A stretch of DNA of 64,000 nt, taken from contig QBLU01000008.1 of the NCBI GenBank assembly GCA_003241875.1, positions 36,780 to 100,779 of the forward strand, in the 5' to 3' direction. The position numbers and the translations under genes were made by a program. The notes under the pieces are model-generated. The model worked only from the letters and a program-made list of their open reading frames with translations. It was not told the origin of the DNA and made no database searches. The DNA is from Alphaproteobacteria bacterium (GTDB lineage: Bacteria; Pseudomonadota; Alphaproteobacteria; Sphingomonadales; Sphingomonadaceae). Shown here piece by piece: positions 10,720 to 19,912 of this stretch (within the stretch, counting starts at the first letter, position 1; each line of letters begins with the position of its first letter).

Positions 10720-12186
10720 TCAGCTACGGCAGATCAACTGCCCGCCGGTCACGCCGCATTCCGTCCGCTGGCCATCATGGTTGAAGCGCACCGACGCCGC
10801 GCCCTTTTGCGACAGCGAGACCACATCGGCGACGGTGCGCACCGGCTGGCCGCCGACGCTTTCGATGAGATAGCCGGGCCGCAGCCCGAGCCGCGCGGCC
10901 AGCGACGCCGCCTGCATCTGGACGACGACGACACCCTGTTCCGGCAGGCCGGCGCCGAGTTCCTGGGCATAGGCCGGCGACAGATTGGCGACGGTGACAC
11001 CGTTGAGGATGGTCTGGCCGGCGATCGGCGTGATCTGGCGCGGCGGGTTTTCGGGAGGCGCCGCGAGCGTCACCGAAACCTGCTGTTGCTGGCCGCCGCG
11101 CATCAGGACGACGCTCAACGACCGGCCGACGCCTTCGGTGGCGAGGCTGTAGCGCAGCTGGCCGCCATCGGCGACTTCCTTGCCGTCGACGCTGCGCAGC
11201 ACATCGCCGACCTTGATGCCGGCGGCGGCGCCGGGGCTGCCGGGGGCGACGCCGGTGACAAGCAGGCCACCGGGGCGATCGAGGCCCGCCAGCCCGGCGC
11301 TTTCGGCGGTCAGCGGCTCGCCTTCGATGCCGATCCAGCCCGACACGAGCTTGCCGGTATCGGCGGCGCGCAGGAACACCTGGACGATCTTTGACGGAAT
11401 GGCGAAACCAATGCCGTTGGAGCCGCCGTCGCGCGAATAGATGGCGCTGTTGATGCCGATCAGCCGGCCCTGGCCATCGAGCAGCGCGCCACCGGAATTG
11501 CCGGGATTGATGGCGGCGTCGGTCTGGATGAAGAACTGCCAGTCCGACACGCCGATGCCGGTGCGGGCGACGGCCGACACGATGCCGGTCGTGACCGTCT
11601 GGCCGACGCCGAACGGGTTGCCGATGGCGATGGTGACATCGCCGACTTCGGCACGGTCGCTGTCGCCCATGCGGATCGCCGGCAGCGCCGCGCCCTTGGT
11701 ATCGACGCGCAGCAAGGCGAGATCGAGCCGGGCGTCGGCGAACACCACCTTGGCCGGATATTGCCGGCGATCGGCGAGCGCCACGAGGATCTGGTCGGCG
11801 CCGGCGACGACATGGTTGTTGGTAATGATCAGGCCATTGGGCGCCACGATGACGCCCGAGCCGAGCGACTGCTGCACCCGGGGCTGGGCCGGGCCGGCGC
11901 CCATCTGGCGCTGCAGGAACTGTTGCATCAGCGACGGCCGGCTGCGGTCGACGGTGGCGGTGTAGATGTTAACCACGGCGGGCGCGGTCGCCTTGACGAT
12001 CGGCGCGAACGACATGGTTTGCAGCGGGCCGCTGGGCGCAACGCGGACCAGCGGCGTGTTGTCGACCGGCGGCACCTGCGCCGAAACCGGGCCCTGCCCC
12101 GTCATCCCATTGACGCCCAACGCCAGCGCGACGCCGCCGGCGGCGCCCAGCAAAACCCCGAAAACCGATTTCATACCCTTGGCCAT
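10720..12186 (-). CDS. Do-like periplasmic serine protease (DegP/DegQ/HtrA family)
   Basis: The product is 488 residues. After an N-terminal hydrophobic signal or anchor come a trypsin-like domain with His125 (TNNHVV), Asp155 (DLALL) and Ser231 (GNSGG), then two PDZ domains. The family degrades or chaperones misfolded envelope proteins. ATG at 12186 has GCAGGAAACGG just upstream, so it is preferred over ATG at 12225. A short hairpin of CTCCC/GAGGGGAG type lies after the stop at about 10688-10712 and may end transcription. Confidence 0.93.
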   Translation of the reverse strand: MAKGMKSVFGVLLGAAGGVALALGVNGMTGQGPVSAQVPPVDNTPLVRVAPSGPLQTMSFAPIVKATAPAVVNIYTATVDRSRPSLMQQFLQRQMGAGPAQPRVQQSLGSGVIVAPNGLIITNNHVVAGADQILVALADRRQYPAKVVFADARLDLALLRVDTKGAALPAIRMGDSDRAEVGDVTIAIGNPFGVGQTVTTGIVSAVARTGIGVSDWQFFIQTDAAINPGNSGGALLDGQGRLIGINSAIYSRDGGSNGIGFAIPSKIVQVFLRAADTGKLVSGWIGIEGEPLTAESAGLAGLDRPGGLLVTGVAPGSPGAAAGIKVGDVLRSVDGKEVADGGQLRYSLATEGVGRSLSVVLMRGGQQQQVSVTLAAPPENPPRQITPIAGQTILNGVTVANLSPAYAQELGAGLPEQGVVVVQMQAASLAARLGLRPGYLIESVGGQPVRTVADVVSLSQKGAASVRFNHDGQRTECGVTGGQLICRS

Positions 12187-12280
12187 TCCGTTTCCTGCCG
12201 AGATGCTGCTGGCGCAGCCTGCCATTGCCGTTCACGACTGAAGCCGTGATGAACGACGATATAGGATGGGGAGAGCCGAA

Positions 12281-12895
12281 ATGAAGCTGTGGCATTGCAG
12301 CGATGCGCGATCGTTTCGCGTACTGTGGACATTGTGCGAGATCGGCCTGGATTACGAACTGGTGCTGCTGCCGTTTCCACCGCGCTGGCGGGAGCCCGGC
12401 TATCTCGACATCAACCCGCTCGGCACCATTCCCTTTCTCGAGGACGGCACGGCGCGGATGACCGAAAGCGCGGCGATCTGCGAATATCTGGCGGTCAAGT
12501 ACGGCGGCCCGCTGGCGGTGGCGCCGACGGAGGACGACTATGGCGCCTGGCTCAATTGGTTGCACCATGGTGAGGCGACGCTGACCTTTCCGCAGACGCT
12601 GGTGTTTCGGTACCTGACGCTCGAAAAGCCCGAGAACCGCAACCCCAAGGTCGCGGCGGATTACCTGAAATGGTTCCTGGCGCGGACGCGGCTGGCGGAG
12701 GCAGCGCTCTCGGACGGGCGGGCGTATCTGTGTGCCGGGCGTTTCACGGTCGCTGATATCTCCGTCGCCTATGCGCTGCAGTTCGCCGAGACGCTCGGGC
12801 ATCTCGACCAGGTCGGGCCGAACCTGCGAGCCTGGTGGGACCGGCTGCAGCAGCGCGAGGGATTCCGGGCGGCAAAGGCAGCGCAGGCTGTCTGA
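12281..12895 (+). CDS. Glutathione S-transferase family protein
   Basis: The 204-residue product has a thioredoxin-fold N-domain with a CSDARSFRVLW start and the glutathione-binding PxxES region MTESAAICEYLA, followed by the helical C-domain with the conserved FTVADISVAYAL. GSTs conjugate or reduce electrophiles with glutathione in the cytosol; the specific substrate is unknown. ATG at 12281 has GGGGAGAG upstream. It is divergent from the Do-like protease gene. Confidence 0.9.
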   Translation: MKLWHCSDARSFRVLWTLCEIGLDYELVLLPFPPRWREPGYLDINPLGTIPFLEDGTARMTESAAICEYLAVKYGGPLAVAPTEDDYGAWLNWLHHGEATLTFPQTLVFRYLTLEKPENRNPKVAADYLKWFLARTRLAEAALSDGRAYLCAGRFTVADISVAYALQFAETLGHLDQVGPNLRAWWDRLQQREGFRAAKAAQAV

Positions 12896-12901
12896 ACGGC
12901 G

Positions 12902-13198
12902 CTATCGACAGGGCGTCGCCGACACCACCTCGTCCAGTCGCAGGGGCCGGTACAGATGCGGAAACAGGACGCCGCCACGCGCCGGTTCCCAGCGCAACGC
13001 GTCACCCAGCATGTCGGCATCGAAGGTCACCGCCATCAAACCGGCCTCGCCGGCGAACCATTTGGCGGCGGTGGCATCGACTTCGGCGGGCGGCGACAGA
13101 TGGATATAGCCGTCGCGCAGATCGTCCGCAGACCCGGCGAATTCACCCGCCGCCTGGAACGCCGCCCATTCGGCGGCGCGCAGCAGCTTGGTGATCAT
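12902..13198 (-). CDS. DUF952 family protein
   Basis: The 98-residue product matches DUF952: an N-terminal LRAAEWAAFQAAGEF, the middle GYIHLSPPAEV and a C-terminal FPHLYRPLRLDEV. Members are small soluble proteins of unknown role, related to RNA 2'-phosphotransferase/ADP-ribose folds. ATG at 13198 shares one base with the stop of the cyclophilin gene upstream (TGATG), so translation is probably coupled. It converges on the GST gene with a 6-bp gap. Confidence 0.85.
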   Translation of the reverse strand: MITKLLRAAEWAAFQAAGEFAGSADDLRDGYIHLSPPAEVDATAAKWFAGEAGLMAVTFDADMLGDALRWEPARGGVLFPHLYRPLRLDEVVSATPCR

Positions 13199-14118
13199 CA
13201 CTTCACCGCCCGCACCGGTACCTGGACGTTGCACAGGTCGGTGGCGCCGGCGGGCCGCACGAAGAACCCCGTACGGTTGGTGCGGGCCTTCAGATAGGCG
13301 GCAAAGGCCGGACTGGCGCTGTCGAGGACTTCATAACGCGTGTCGCCTGCCCCGGCAAAGCGCACCCGGGTGATCGGCGTCTGTTCCTGTGGCGTCTTGT
13401 AGAACCCCAGCGGACCGGTCCCTCGCGCCAGGCTGGAATAGCCCTCGATACCCGCCACGACGCGGCCGACGAGGGTGATGTTGCGATCGAGATGGCGCGG
13501 GCCATGGCCGATGACGGCGTAGAGCTCGCTGCCGTCACCGGTATCGGGCGGGTCGTCGCGGCCGACGCCCACGGCGCCGTAGCAATGGGCGAGCCAGGCG
13601 GTGCCGGCCTTGGGATCTGTCGCCACCGGCCAGCCGCTCCAGAAGCCCGATGATGCATAGGTGTCGGTGGAACCGAGCGGCGTGATGGCGAGGCCCTTCG
13701 CCGGCCGCTCATACTCCGCCGGCAGCACGGCCGCATGGCCGGTGCCGGGCCCGGTGCCGACGGGCACACCGCCGGGGGTGGCCGTGCTGCCGGCGGCCAC
13801 GGCGGCGGCGCCACTGGCGGTCAGCGTCTTTGTCGCGTCGGGTTTTGCCGCCCATTGCACGACGTAATTGTCCTGGACGCGGGTGATGGCGCCGCCGTCG
13901 AAGCGGCCGGCGGCGACCAGCGCGCGGATGGCGGCGATGTGCGCCGGCGCGAAACCGGGGGCGAGTTCGATGGCCATCGTGCCGCGCGCGGTTTCGAGCA
14001 GCATCAGGTTCTCGGGCGCGATGGCACGCCAGGCTGATGCCGGCGCCGCGGCGGCGATGTCACCGGGGGATGCAGGGGCCGGGGTAGCGGCGGCGAGGAG
14101 CGCGGCGAGGAGGATCAT
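13198..14118 (-). CDS. Cyclophilin-type peptidyl-prolyl isomerase, exported
   Basis: The product is 306 residues. It has a signal peptide (MILLAALLAAATPAPAS), then a cyclophilin-like domain with LMLLETARGTMAIELAPGFAP and RFDGGAITRVQDNYVVQWAAK, where the Arg is expected in the active site. A long inserted central region is typical of sphingomonad members. It would catalyse proline isomerisation in the periplasm. ATG at 14118 is preferred over ATG at 14244 because it gives the signal peptide and because the extension reads through a repeat element. Confidence 0.85.
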   Translation of the reverse strand: MILLAALLAAATPAPASPGDIAAAAPASAWRAIAPENLMLLETARGTMAIELAPGFAPAHIAAIRALVAAGRFDGGAITRVQDNYVVQWAAKPDATKTLTASGAAAVAAGSTATPGGVPVGTGPGTGHAAVLPAEYERPAKGLAITPLGSTDTYASSGFWSGWPVATDPKAGTAWLAHCYGAVGVGRDDPPDTGDGSELYAVIGHGPRHLDRNITLVGRVVAGIEGYSSLARGTGPLGFYKTPQEQTPITRVRFAGAGDTRYEVLDSASPAFAAYLKARTNRTGFFVRPAGATDLCNVQVPVRAVK

Positions 14119-14162
14119 GCCGGCACGATGGCGTGGTGGGTGCGCGAGAGCAAGTGTCGCAC

Positions 14163-14270
14163 CGTCATCCCGGCGCAGGCCGGGACCCATGAACCACAGG
14201 CTGCTGGCGCGGATGGTCCGCAGGTTGCCAGACTTGTGGGCCATGGGTGCCGGCCTCCGCCGGGATGACG
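14163..14270. repeat. Intergenic inverted-repeat element of the CGTCATCCCGGC type
   Basis: Two arms of about 29 bp, at 14163-14191 and 14242-14270, are inverted copies with about two mismatches. Each begins CGTCATCCCGGCG, a common dispersed motif in alphaproteobacterial genomes. The 50-bp middle contains a weaker CCACA/TGTGG pairing. Transcribed from either strand it would fold into a long hairpin. It lies between the cyclophilin and msrB genes, both on the minus strand. Confidence 0.75.
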
Positions 14271-14280
14271 GGTGGGGAAG

Positions 14281-14649
14281 TCAGTCCTTCGGCTCGAACT
14301 CCAGCGCCAGGCCGTTGATGCAGTGGCGCAGCCCCGTCGGGCGCGGGCCGTCGGGAAAGACATGGCCGAGATGCCCCTCGCAGCTGGCGCAATGCACCTC
14401 GGTGCGGGTCATGCCGTGGCTGGTGTCAGTGGTTGTCGCGACAGCGCCGGGCACGGCGTCGTAGAAGCTCGGCCAGCCCGAGCCGCTTTCATACTTGGTG
14501 TCGGACACATAGAGCAGCGCGCCGCAGCCGGCGCAGTGGAAGTCCCCGGCGCGCTTTTCGTCGTTGAGCGGGCTTGTGAACGGCCGTTCGGTGGCGTGTT
14601 CGCGCAGCACGGCGTGCTGGGCCTCGGTGAGGTCACGGGTGGTCGTCAT
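14281..14649 (-). CDS. msrB: Peptide-methionine (R)-S-oxide reductase MsrB
   Basis: The 122-residue product has all MsrB hallmarks: the zinc cysteine pairs CAGC (about residue 39) and CASC (about residue 87), the SGSGWPSFYDA signature, and the active-site segment RHCINGLALEF with the catalytic Cys. It reduces R-methionine sulfoxide in proteins. The gene has a GGAAGGA site before its ATG. An msrA gene lies at 20022, so both stereospecific reductases are in this window but not in one operon. Confidence 0.96.
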   Translation of the reverse strand: MTTTRDLTEAQHAVLREHATERPFTSPLNDEKRAGDFHCAGCGALLYVSDTKYESGSGWPSFYDAVPGAVATTTDTSHGMTRTEVHCASCEGHLGHVFPDGPRPTGLRHCINGLALEFEPKD

Positions 14650-14717
14650 GGCGGTCCTTCCCAGATATCGATCTTGCTTGGTGCCAAAATCGGGGCAGCG
14701 ACGGGATTTGCCAAGGG

Positions 14718-15215
14718 CTATTCGTGCGGCTGCGGCATCGGGTTGCGAACAACGGGGTCACGCGTCAGCGCATCGATCGCCCCCTGCAGGATATAGCTTG
14801 CCGCCAGCCGGTCGACGCGTTCGGCGCGGGTTTTGCGCGACATATCCTCGGCAATCATGGCGCGTTCCACGGCCTGGGTGCTCCAGCGCTCGTCCCAGAG
14901 CAGCAGCGGCAGCTCGAGCACGGCGAGATTCTTTGCCAATTGCCGCACCGATTGGGTGCGCGGGCTGTCGCTGCCGTCCATGTTGAGCGGCAGGCCGAGC
15001 ACCAGGCCACGGATGCGCTCGGCGGCAATGAAGCGGCGCAGCTGCGCGAGGTCGGCGGTGAATTTTGTCCGCGCGATGGTCGAATGCGGGCTGGCAAAGC
15101 TCCAGCCGGCGTCGCAGGTGGCAAGTCCGATGGTCTTGGTGCCGGCATCGAGGCCCGCCAGCCGGCCGCCCTCGGGCAGCGCCGCGGCAAAGCCGGCGAG
15201 ATCGAGCAGCGCCAC
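14718..15215 (-). CDS. ruvX: RuvX/YqgF, putative Holliday junction resolvase and pre-16S rRNA nuclease
   Basis: The 165-residue product begins with the RNase H-like motif [19 protein letters not shown] and contains the conserved [26 protein letters not shown] and [14 protein letters not shown]. In E. coli YqgF trims pre-16S rRNA ends. GTG at 15215 lies 3 bp after the stop of the DUF3089 gene, with AAGG in the overlap region, so translation is probably coupled. Confidence 0.93.
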   Translation of the reverse strand: MALLDLAGFAAALPEGGRLAGLDAGTKTIGLATCDAGWSFASPHSTIARTKFTADLAQLRRFIAAERIRGLVLGLPLNMDGSDSPRTQSVRQLAKNLAVLELPLLLWDERWSTQAVERAMIAEDMSRKTRAERVDRLAASYILQGAIDALTRDPVVRNPMPQPHE

Positions 15216-15218
15216 GGC

Positions 15219-16376
15219 TCAGGCCTTGGCCATCCGCACCTTGCGCGGCTTGGGCTCCACCACCGGCTGCGAAAAACGATCGACCCGGCGTTCGGCATCG
15301 GCGCGCAAATTCGCCCAGAACAGCGGGAAATCATAGACATGATAGTTGTTGCCGGGCAGCACATAGGCGGTGAAGCCGGCCGGCGGTTCGCCGATGTCGA
15401 GGATGCCGGTGGCGAGGCATTGCGCGCCGATGGTCTTGGCGACGAGCGTGCCGCCGGTGAAGTCGCTGTTCGGCACCAGCGCGCCGAAATTGCCGCGCGG
15501 CGATACCGGCTTCGGGTCGGTGATGCCCGACAGCGGGTTGGTGCAGGCGATCGCCGTCGCCAGCCGGTTGGCCCCCGTCAGCCCCGTGCTCTTGTCGAAC
15601 GTGTCGCGGACCGCCTTGTAATTGGCTGGCCGGGCAAAGCTTTGCCACGACAGGATGCAGCCGGTCTGGTCGGCGATGGTGCACAACGGCAGGCCCAACG
15701 CCGGCAGGTCGGCGGTGATCGAGATCGGCCAGCCCGGCGCATAGACAGCGACGATGCGATCGGCGAGCGGCTTGCCCGCGACGCGCTCCTTGAGCAGGCG
15801 CAGGATGTGCAGCGAACCCTGGCTGTGGCCGGCGAGGATGATCGGACGGTCCGCGGGCTGGGCGGCGACAAAGGCGTCGAACGCGGCGAGGACATCCCCA
15901 TAGGCCACCTCGAGCGCGCGTTGCGCCTCGGGCTTGTCGGTCAGGAACGCGCCGAACGTCGCCTGGCGATAGCGCGGGGCCCAGATGCCGGCGACGCCGT
16001 TGAAGATGCTGGCCTGGCCGCGCAGGAACATCGCCATGCGCTTGCCGACCTCGGCATCGGTCATCGTCGCATTCCAGTTATCGCGATCGAAGACGCTGGT
16101 CGGCAGGACGAAGAAGACCGCGGCGCCGGGCCGGGGTGCCACGGCATAGCCCGCGGGCACCCAGCGCGCCGCATCGGTCGGCAGGTCGGGCCGCGCCATC
16201 CAGTTCTTTGCGAGCGCATAATCGGGGGTATCGGCGGGCGCAGGCGCGACAAACTCGGCGCTCGGTACCAACGCCGCCCGGATCAGCCGGTCGCCGAACA
16301 CCGCATAGGCCACCGCCGCGACGATGACGAGCATGGTGAGGATCGCGATGACCCAGAGGAAGCGGCGGGCAAGCAT
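15219..16376 (-). CDS. DUF3089 alpha/beta-hydrolase-like membrane-anchored protein
   Basis: The 385-residue product has one N-terminal membrane helix (about residues 7-26) and then a DUF3089 domain with the nucleophile elbow ILAGHSQGS, preceded by AAFDAFVAAQPADRPI. The AVFFVLPTSVFDRDNW segment is also typical. Members are predicted esterases or lipases anchored in the membrane and facing the periplasm. Substrate is unknown. It starts the ruvX transcription unit. Confidence 0.85.
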   Translation of the reverse strand: MLARRFLWVIAILTMLVIVAAVAYAVFGDRLIRAALVPSAEFVAPAPADTPDYALAKNWMARPDLPTDAARWVPAGYAVAPRPGAAVFFVLPTSVFDRDNWNATMTDAEVGKRMAMFLRGQASIFNGVAGIWAPRYRQATFGAFLTDKPEAQRALEVAYGDVLAAFDAFVAAQPADRPIILAGHSQGSLHILRLLKERVAGKPLADRIVAVYAPGWPISITADLPALGLPLCTIADQTGCILSWQSFARPANYKAVRDTFDKSTGLTGANRLATAIACTNPLSGITDPKPVSPRGNFGALVPNSDFTGGTLVAKTIGAQCLATGILDIGEPPAGFTAYVLPGNNYHVYDFPLFWANLRADAERRVDRFSQPVVEPKPRKVRMAKA

Positions 16377-16399
16377 GGCGGGGGCTTTAGCAGGGTTGG

Positions 16400-16531
16400 G
16401 TGGGAAGTGTTAACCCAAACACTGCTGCCCCGCCCGGCAAGAGAGGGAGTTTGGAGAGGGTGCGTTGCCGCAGGGGTGGGGTGGGGACACGGTCTCACCC
16501 TTGCCCCGGCCCCTTCTTGAAGGGGGAGAGG
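16400..16531. repeat. Intergenic GC-rich repeat fragments
   Basis: The gap between two minus-strand genes holds GGGAG/CTCCC-rich short inverted sequences, including CCCCTTCTTGAAGGGG near 16509-16524. They resemble the BIME-like unit at 17739 and are probably degenerate members of the same dispersed repeat family. No gene is visible. Confidence 0.4.
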
Positions 16532-17704
16532 TCAGCTGTAGCCCAATTGCCGCCCGGCGAGGTCGAGCATGATTTCCTCGCTGCCGCCGCCGATGGCGTT
16601 GACGCGGACCTCGCGATAGATGCGCTCCACCTTGGAGCCGGTGATGTAGCTGGCGCCGCCGAGCACCTGGGCGGCCTCGCGGGCGACATGTTCGAGCATT
16701 CGCGTCGCCTGCACCTTGAGCATGGCATAATCGGCGGGCTGGCCGGTGCCGGTCTTCGACTGCCAGGCGCAGAGATCGACCCAGGCTTGCGTCGCCGCGA
16801 TCTGCCGGGCGCAATCGGCGAGCTTGATGCGGATCGACTGGTGCTGGGCCAGCCGCTTGCCAAAGGTTTCGCGCGTCGTCGCCCATTCGACCGCCTCGGT
16901 CAGCGCAACCCGCGCCATCGCGCAGCAGCCGTGCGCCATGCCCAGCCGCTCGCCATTGAAGTTGCGCATGATGCCGGCAAAGCCGCCGTTTTCCGGACCG
17001 ATCAGGTTTTCGGGCGGGATCTCGACATCGTCGAAATGGATGGCGGCGGTGTCGGAACAGCGCCAGCCCATCTTGTCGAGCCGGGTGCGGCTGATGCCGG
17101 GCCGGTCCATCTCGACCAGCATCAGCGAGATGCCCGCCATCCCGGGGCCTCCGGTGCGCACCGCCACGGTCAGATAGTCGGCGCGCATGCCGCTGGTGAT
17201 GAACATCTTCTGGCCGTTGAGGATGTATTTGTTGCCGGTCAGCGTGGCCTTGGTCCGCAGTTGCGCGACGTCGCTGCCGCCCGATGGCTCGGTGATGGCG
17301 AGGCCGATGATCTTGTCGCCGGACAGGACTTCCGGCGCGATGCGGCGCTTCATCTCGTCGCTGCCGAGCGCGAGGATCGGCGGCAGGCCGATGCCATGCG
17401 TCATCAGGCTGGCGCCGAGGCCACCGGCCCCGGCGGCGGCCATTTCCTCGCTCTGGGTCAGGTTGTGGAAAATGTCGAAGCCTTCGGAATGCCCGCCATA
17501 TTCCTCCGGATAGCCGAGGCCGAGGATGCCGGCCGCCGCTGCCTTTTTGTGCAACTCGCGCGGCAGTTCACCCTCTGCCTCCCAGCGATCGATATGGGGC
17601 AGCACCTCCTGCGCCATGAAGCGGCGGACGGACTGGGCGACCGCCTCGTGACTCTCGTCATAATAGGGGGAGCGCGCGCGCCATTGGTCGAATTGCGTGG
17701 TCAT
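16532..17704 (-). CDS. Acyl-CoA dehydrogenase
   Basis: The 390-residue product has the flavin-dependent acyl-CoA dehydrogenase pattern: LAITEPSGGSDVAQLRT in the middle domain, the FAD/substrate region VARTGGPGMAGI, the R-E-TFGKRLAQHQ helix and the C-terminal signature IGGGSEEIMLDLAGRQLG. It oxidises an acyl-CoA to an enoyl-CoA, passing electrons to ETF. Chain specificity cannot be assigned. ATG at 17704 gives the normal start; the frame upstream reads through a repeat. Confidence 0.92.
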   Translation of the reverse strand: MTTQFDQWRARSPYYDESHEAVAQSVRRFMAQEVLPHIDRWEAEGELPRELHKKAAAAGILGLGYPEEYGGHSEGFDIFHNLTQSEEMAAAGAGGLGASLMTHGIGLPPILALGSDEMKRRIAPEVLSGDKIIGLAITEPSGGSDVAQLRTKATLTGNKYILNGQKMFITSGMRADYLTVAVRTGGPGMAGISLMLVEMDRPGISRTRLDKMGWRCSDTAAIHFDDVEIPPENLIGPENGGFAGIMRNFNGERLGMAHGCCAMARVALTEAVEWATTRETFGKRLAQHQSIRIKLADCARQIAATQAWVDLCAWQSKTGTGQPADYAMLKVQATRMLEHVAREAAQVLGGASYITGSKVERIYREVRVNAIGGGSEEIMLDLAGRQLGYS

Positions 17705-17738
17705 GACGACATGATAGCCGGGCCAGGCGCGCCCCGCT

Positions 17739-17844
17739 CCCCTCCCTTTCAAGGGAGGGGCTGGGGAGGGTGAGTTCAGTTGGAACCAGCGCTGGCTGCC
17801 CGTGGCAAGCACCCTCCCCCTGCCCCTCCCTTGAAAGGGAGGGG
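17739..17844. repeat. Composite palindromic repeat (BIME-like) between divergent genes
   Basis: Two identical 10-bp stems, CCCCTCCCTT paired with AAGGGAGGGG, lie at 17739-17760 and 17823-17844. Their flanks CTGGGGAGGGTG and CACCCTCCCCCTG are also inverted copies, so the whole unit is a nested inverted repeat with a 35-bp unique centre. It sits in the divergent region of the acyl-CoA dehydrogenase and S9 peptidase genes, where it leaves little room for promoters. Confidence 0.8.
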
Positions 17845-17883
17845 AGAAGGGGTAGGTTGCGCTGGCTCGTCAAAGGAAACCCC

Positions 17884-19902
17884 ATGAAGTCGCTGTTCGT
17901 CGCCCTGCTGCTCGCCACCACCCCTGCCCTCGCCGCCACCCCGTTCGAACCCGCCGACCTCTACAAACTGTCGATGGTCACCGATCCCAAGGTATCGCCC
18001 GACGGCACCCGGGTGCTGTTCAATCGCGCCAGCTTCGACATCGCCACCGACATGCGCCAAGGCGAGATCTGGCTGGCGACCATCGAAGGCAAGGCGGTCG
18101 ACAAGCGGCTGCTGATCCCCGCCGCGGTCAAGGCCGGGGCGCCGGAATGGTCGCCCGACGGCCGCCGCATCGGCTATGTCGCGCCGGTGCTCGGCAAGCC
18201 GCAATTGTGGGTAATGGACGTGGCACAGGGCATCGGCAAACCGGTCACCAGCGGCAAGATCGCGCCGCGCGGGCCGATCTGGTCCCCCGACGGCAGCCGC
18301 ATCGCCTTTGTGGCGCGGGTCGAGGCAACGCCGGTCAAGATCGGCAACATGCCGGAGAAGCCCGAAGGCGCGACCTGGGCGGCGGCGCCCAAGATCATCG
18401 ACAGCTTCCGCTATCGCTTCGACGGCACCGGCTATGGCGTGGCCGGCGCCGACCAGCTGTTCGTCATGGAGGTGGCGAGCGGCACGGTGACCCAGCTTAC
18501 CAAGGGCGATGCCGACCAGATCAGCGGCGGTTTCGACTGGACGCCCGACAGCAAGGCGATCGTCTTTGCCAACCGCATCCGCCCCGGCAACGAGATGCTG
18601 CCTGTCGAAAGCGACCTGCACCGCATCGCCGTGACCGGTGGCGTGCCGGAACGGGTCAGCAGCATCGACGGCGCAGAGGACGACCCGGCGGTCTCGCCCG
18701 ACGGCAATTCGATCGCCTTTCTCGGTACGGAAGCCGGCACCGCCTTCTATATCCAGCAGGCGCTGTGGGTGATGCCGACGGCAGGCGGCCCGGCACGCAA
18801 GCTCACCACGGGGCTCGACCGGCCGATCATCGCGGCGAAATGGGCCAGGGACGGCAAGGGCCTTTATGCCTTTTACAACGACGCTGGGCTGACCCGCGTG
18901 GCGCTGGTGCCGCTGGCCGGCGGAAAGCCGCGGACAGTGGTCGAGGCCATTGGCGGCACGCGGCTTTACCTGCCGTCGGCAGGCGGCAACTGGTCGGAAG
19001 GCGGCGGCACCTTTGCCTATACGACGGTGGAGGCCGACCGGCCGGCGGCGCTCGGTATCCAGCGCGGTGGCAAGGAAATCGCCAAGATCGACTTCAACAG
19101 CGACTGGCGGGCCGGCAAGCTGATGGGCAAGCTTGAGCGCGTCACCTGGACATCATCGAAGGACGCGCTGCCGATCGAAGGCTGGGTGCAATATCCGCCG
19201 AACTTCGACCCGGCGAAGAAATATCCGCTGGCGCTGGAAATCCACGGCGGGCCCAACACCGATTATGGCCCGTATTTCTCGATCACCCACCAGATCTACG
19301 CCGCTGCCGGCTATATCGTGCTGTTCACCAACCCGCGCGGCTCGATCGGCTATGGCGAGAAGTTCGCCAATGCCATCGACAAGGCCTATCCCGGCGACGA
19401 CCTTGCCGACCTGATGTCGGGCGTCGACGAGATGGTGAAGCGGCCGTACGTCGACGCGCGCAACCAGTTCATCGGTGGCGGCTCGGGCGGCGGCGTGCTG
19501 ACGACCTATGCCATCGCCAATACCGATCGCTTCAGGGCTGCCGCGGCGCTGCGCCCGGTCACCGACTGGACAGTGCAGGGCCTGACCTCGGACATCGTCG
19601 CCGTCACGCTGAAAAACTGGGTGCCGGGCACGCCCTGGGACAACCACGATGACTATTGGCGGCGATCGACGCTGAGCATGGTCGGCAAGGTCAAGACGCC
19701 GACCATCCTGATCGATGGCGAGGCCGACTGGCGAACGCCGATCGGCCAGAGCGAAGCCTATTACCAGGCGCTGAAATGGCGTGGCATCGACACGCGCATG
19801 GTGCGGCTGCCGGAGGCCGGACACGGCATGGGGCGACCGAGCCAGTGGCTGCAGACCAACCTCGTCGTGGTGGATTGGTACAATAAATATCTCGTGAAGT
19901 GA
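17884..19902 (+). CDS. S9 family serine peptidase (prolyl oligopeptidase-like, exported)
   Basis: The 672-residue product has a signal peptide (MKSLFVALLLATTPALA), an N-terminal beta-propeller built of WSPDG-type repeats (VSPDGTRVLF, WSPDGRRIGY, WSPDGSRIAF) and a C-terminal hydrolase domain. The predicted triad is Ser534 in GGGSGGG, Asp615 in DGEADWRTP and His647 in AGHGMG. Such peptidases release dipeptides or act after proline in the periplasm. The ATG at 17884 is preferred over the in-frame ATG at 17770 because it begins the signal peptide. Confidence 0.93.
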   Translation: MKSLFVALLLATTPALAATPFEPADLYKLSMVTDPKVSPDGTRVLFNRASFDIATDMRQGEIWLATIEGKAVDKRLLIPAAVKAGAPEWSPDGRRIGYVAPVLGKPQLWVMDVAQGIGKPVTSGKIAPRGPIWSPDGSRIAFVARVEATPVKIGNMPEKPEGATWAAAPKIIDSFRYRFDGTGYGVAGADQLFVMEVASGTVTQLTKGDADQISGGFDWTPDSKAIVFANRIRPGNEMLPVESDLHRIAVTGGVPERVSSIDGAEDDPAVSPDGNSIAFLGTEAGTAFYIQQALWVMPTAGGPARKLTTGLDRPIIAAKWARDGKGLYAFYNDAGLTRVALVPLAGGKPRTVVEAIGGTRLYLPSAGGNWSEGGGTFAYTTVEADRPAALGIQRGGKEIAKIDFNSDWRAGKLMGKLERVTWTSSKDALPIEGWVQYPPNFDPAKKYPLALEIHGGPNTDYGPYFSITHQIYAAAGYIVLFTNPRGSIGYGEKFANAIDKAYPGDDLADLMSGVDEMVKRPYVDARNQFIGGGSGGGVLTTYAIANTDRFRAAAALRPVTDWTVQGLTSDIVAVTLKNWVPGTPWDNHDDYWRRSTLSMVGKVKTPTILIDGEADWRTPIGQSEAYYQALKWRGIDTRMVRLPEAGHGMGRPSQWLQTNLVVVDWYNKYLVK

Positions 19903-19912
19903 TCAGCAAGCG

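Noticed and set aside
14724..16520. Long plus-strand frame (598 codons)
   Set aside because: It runs antisense through ruvX and the DUF3089 gene, both clearly real.
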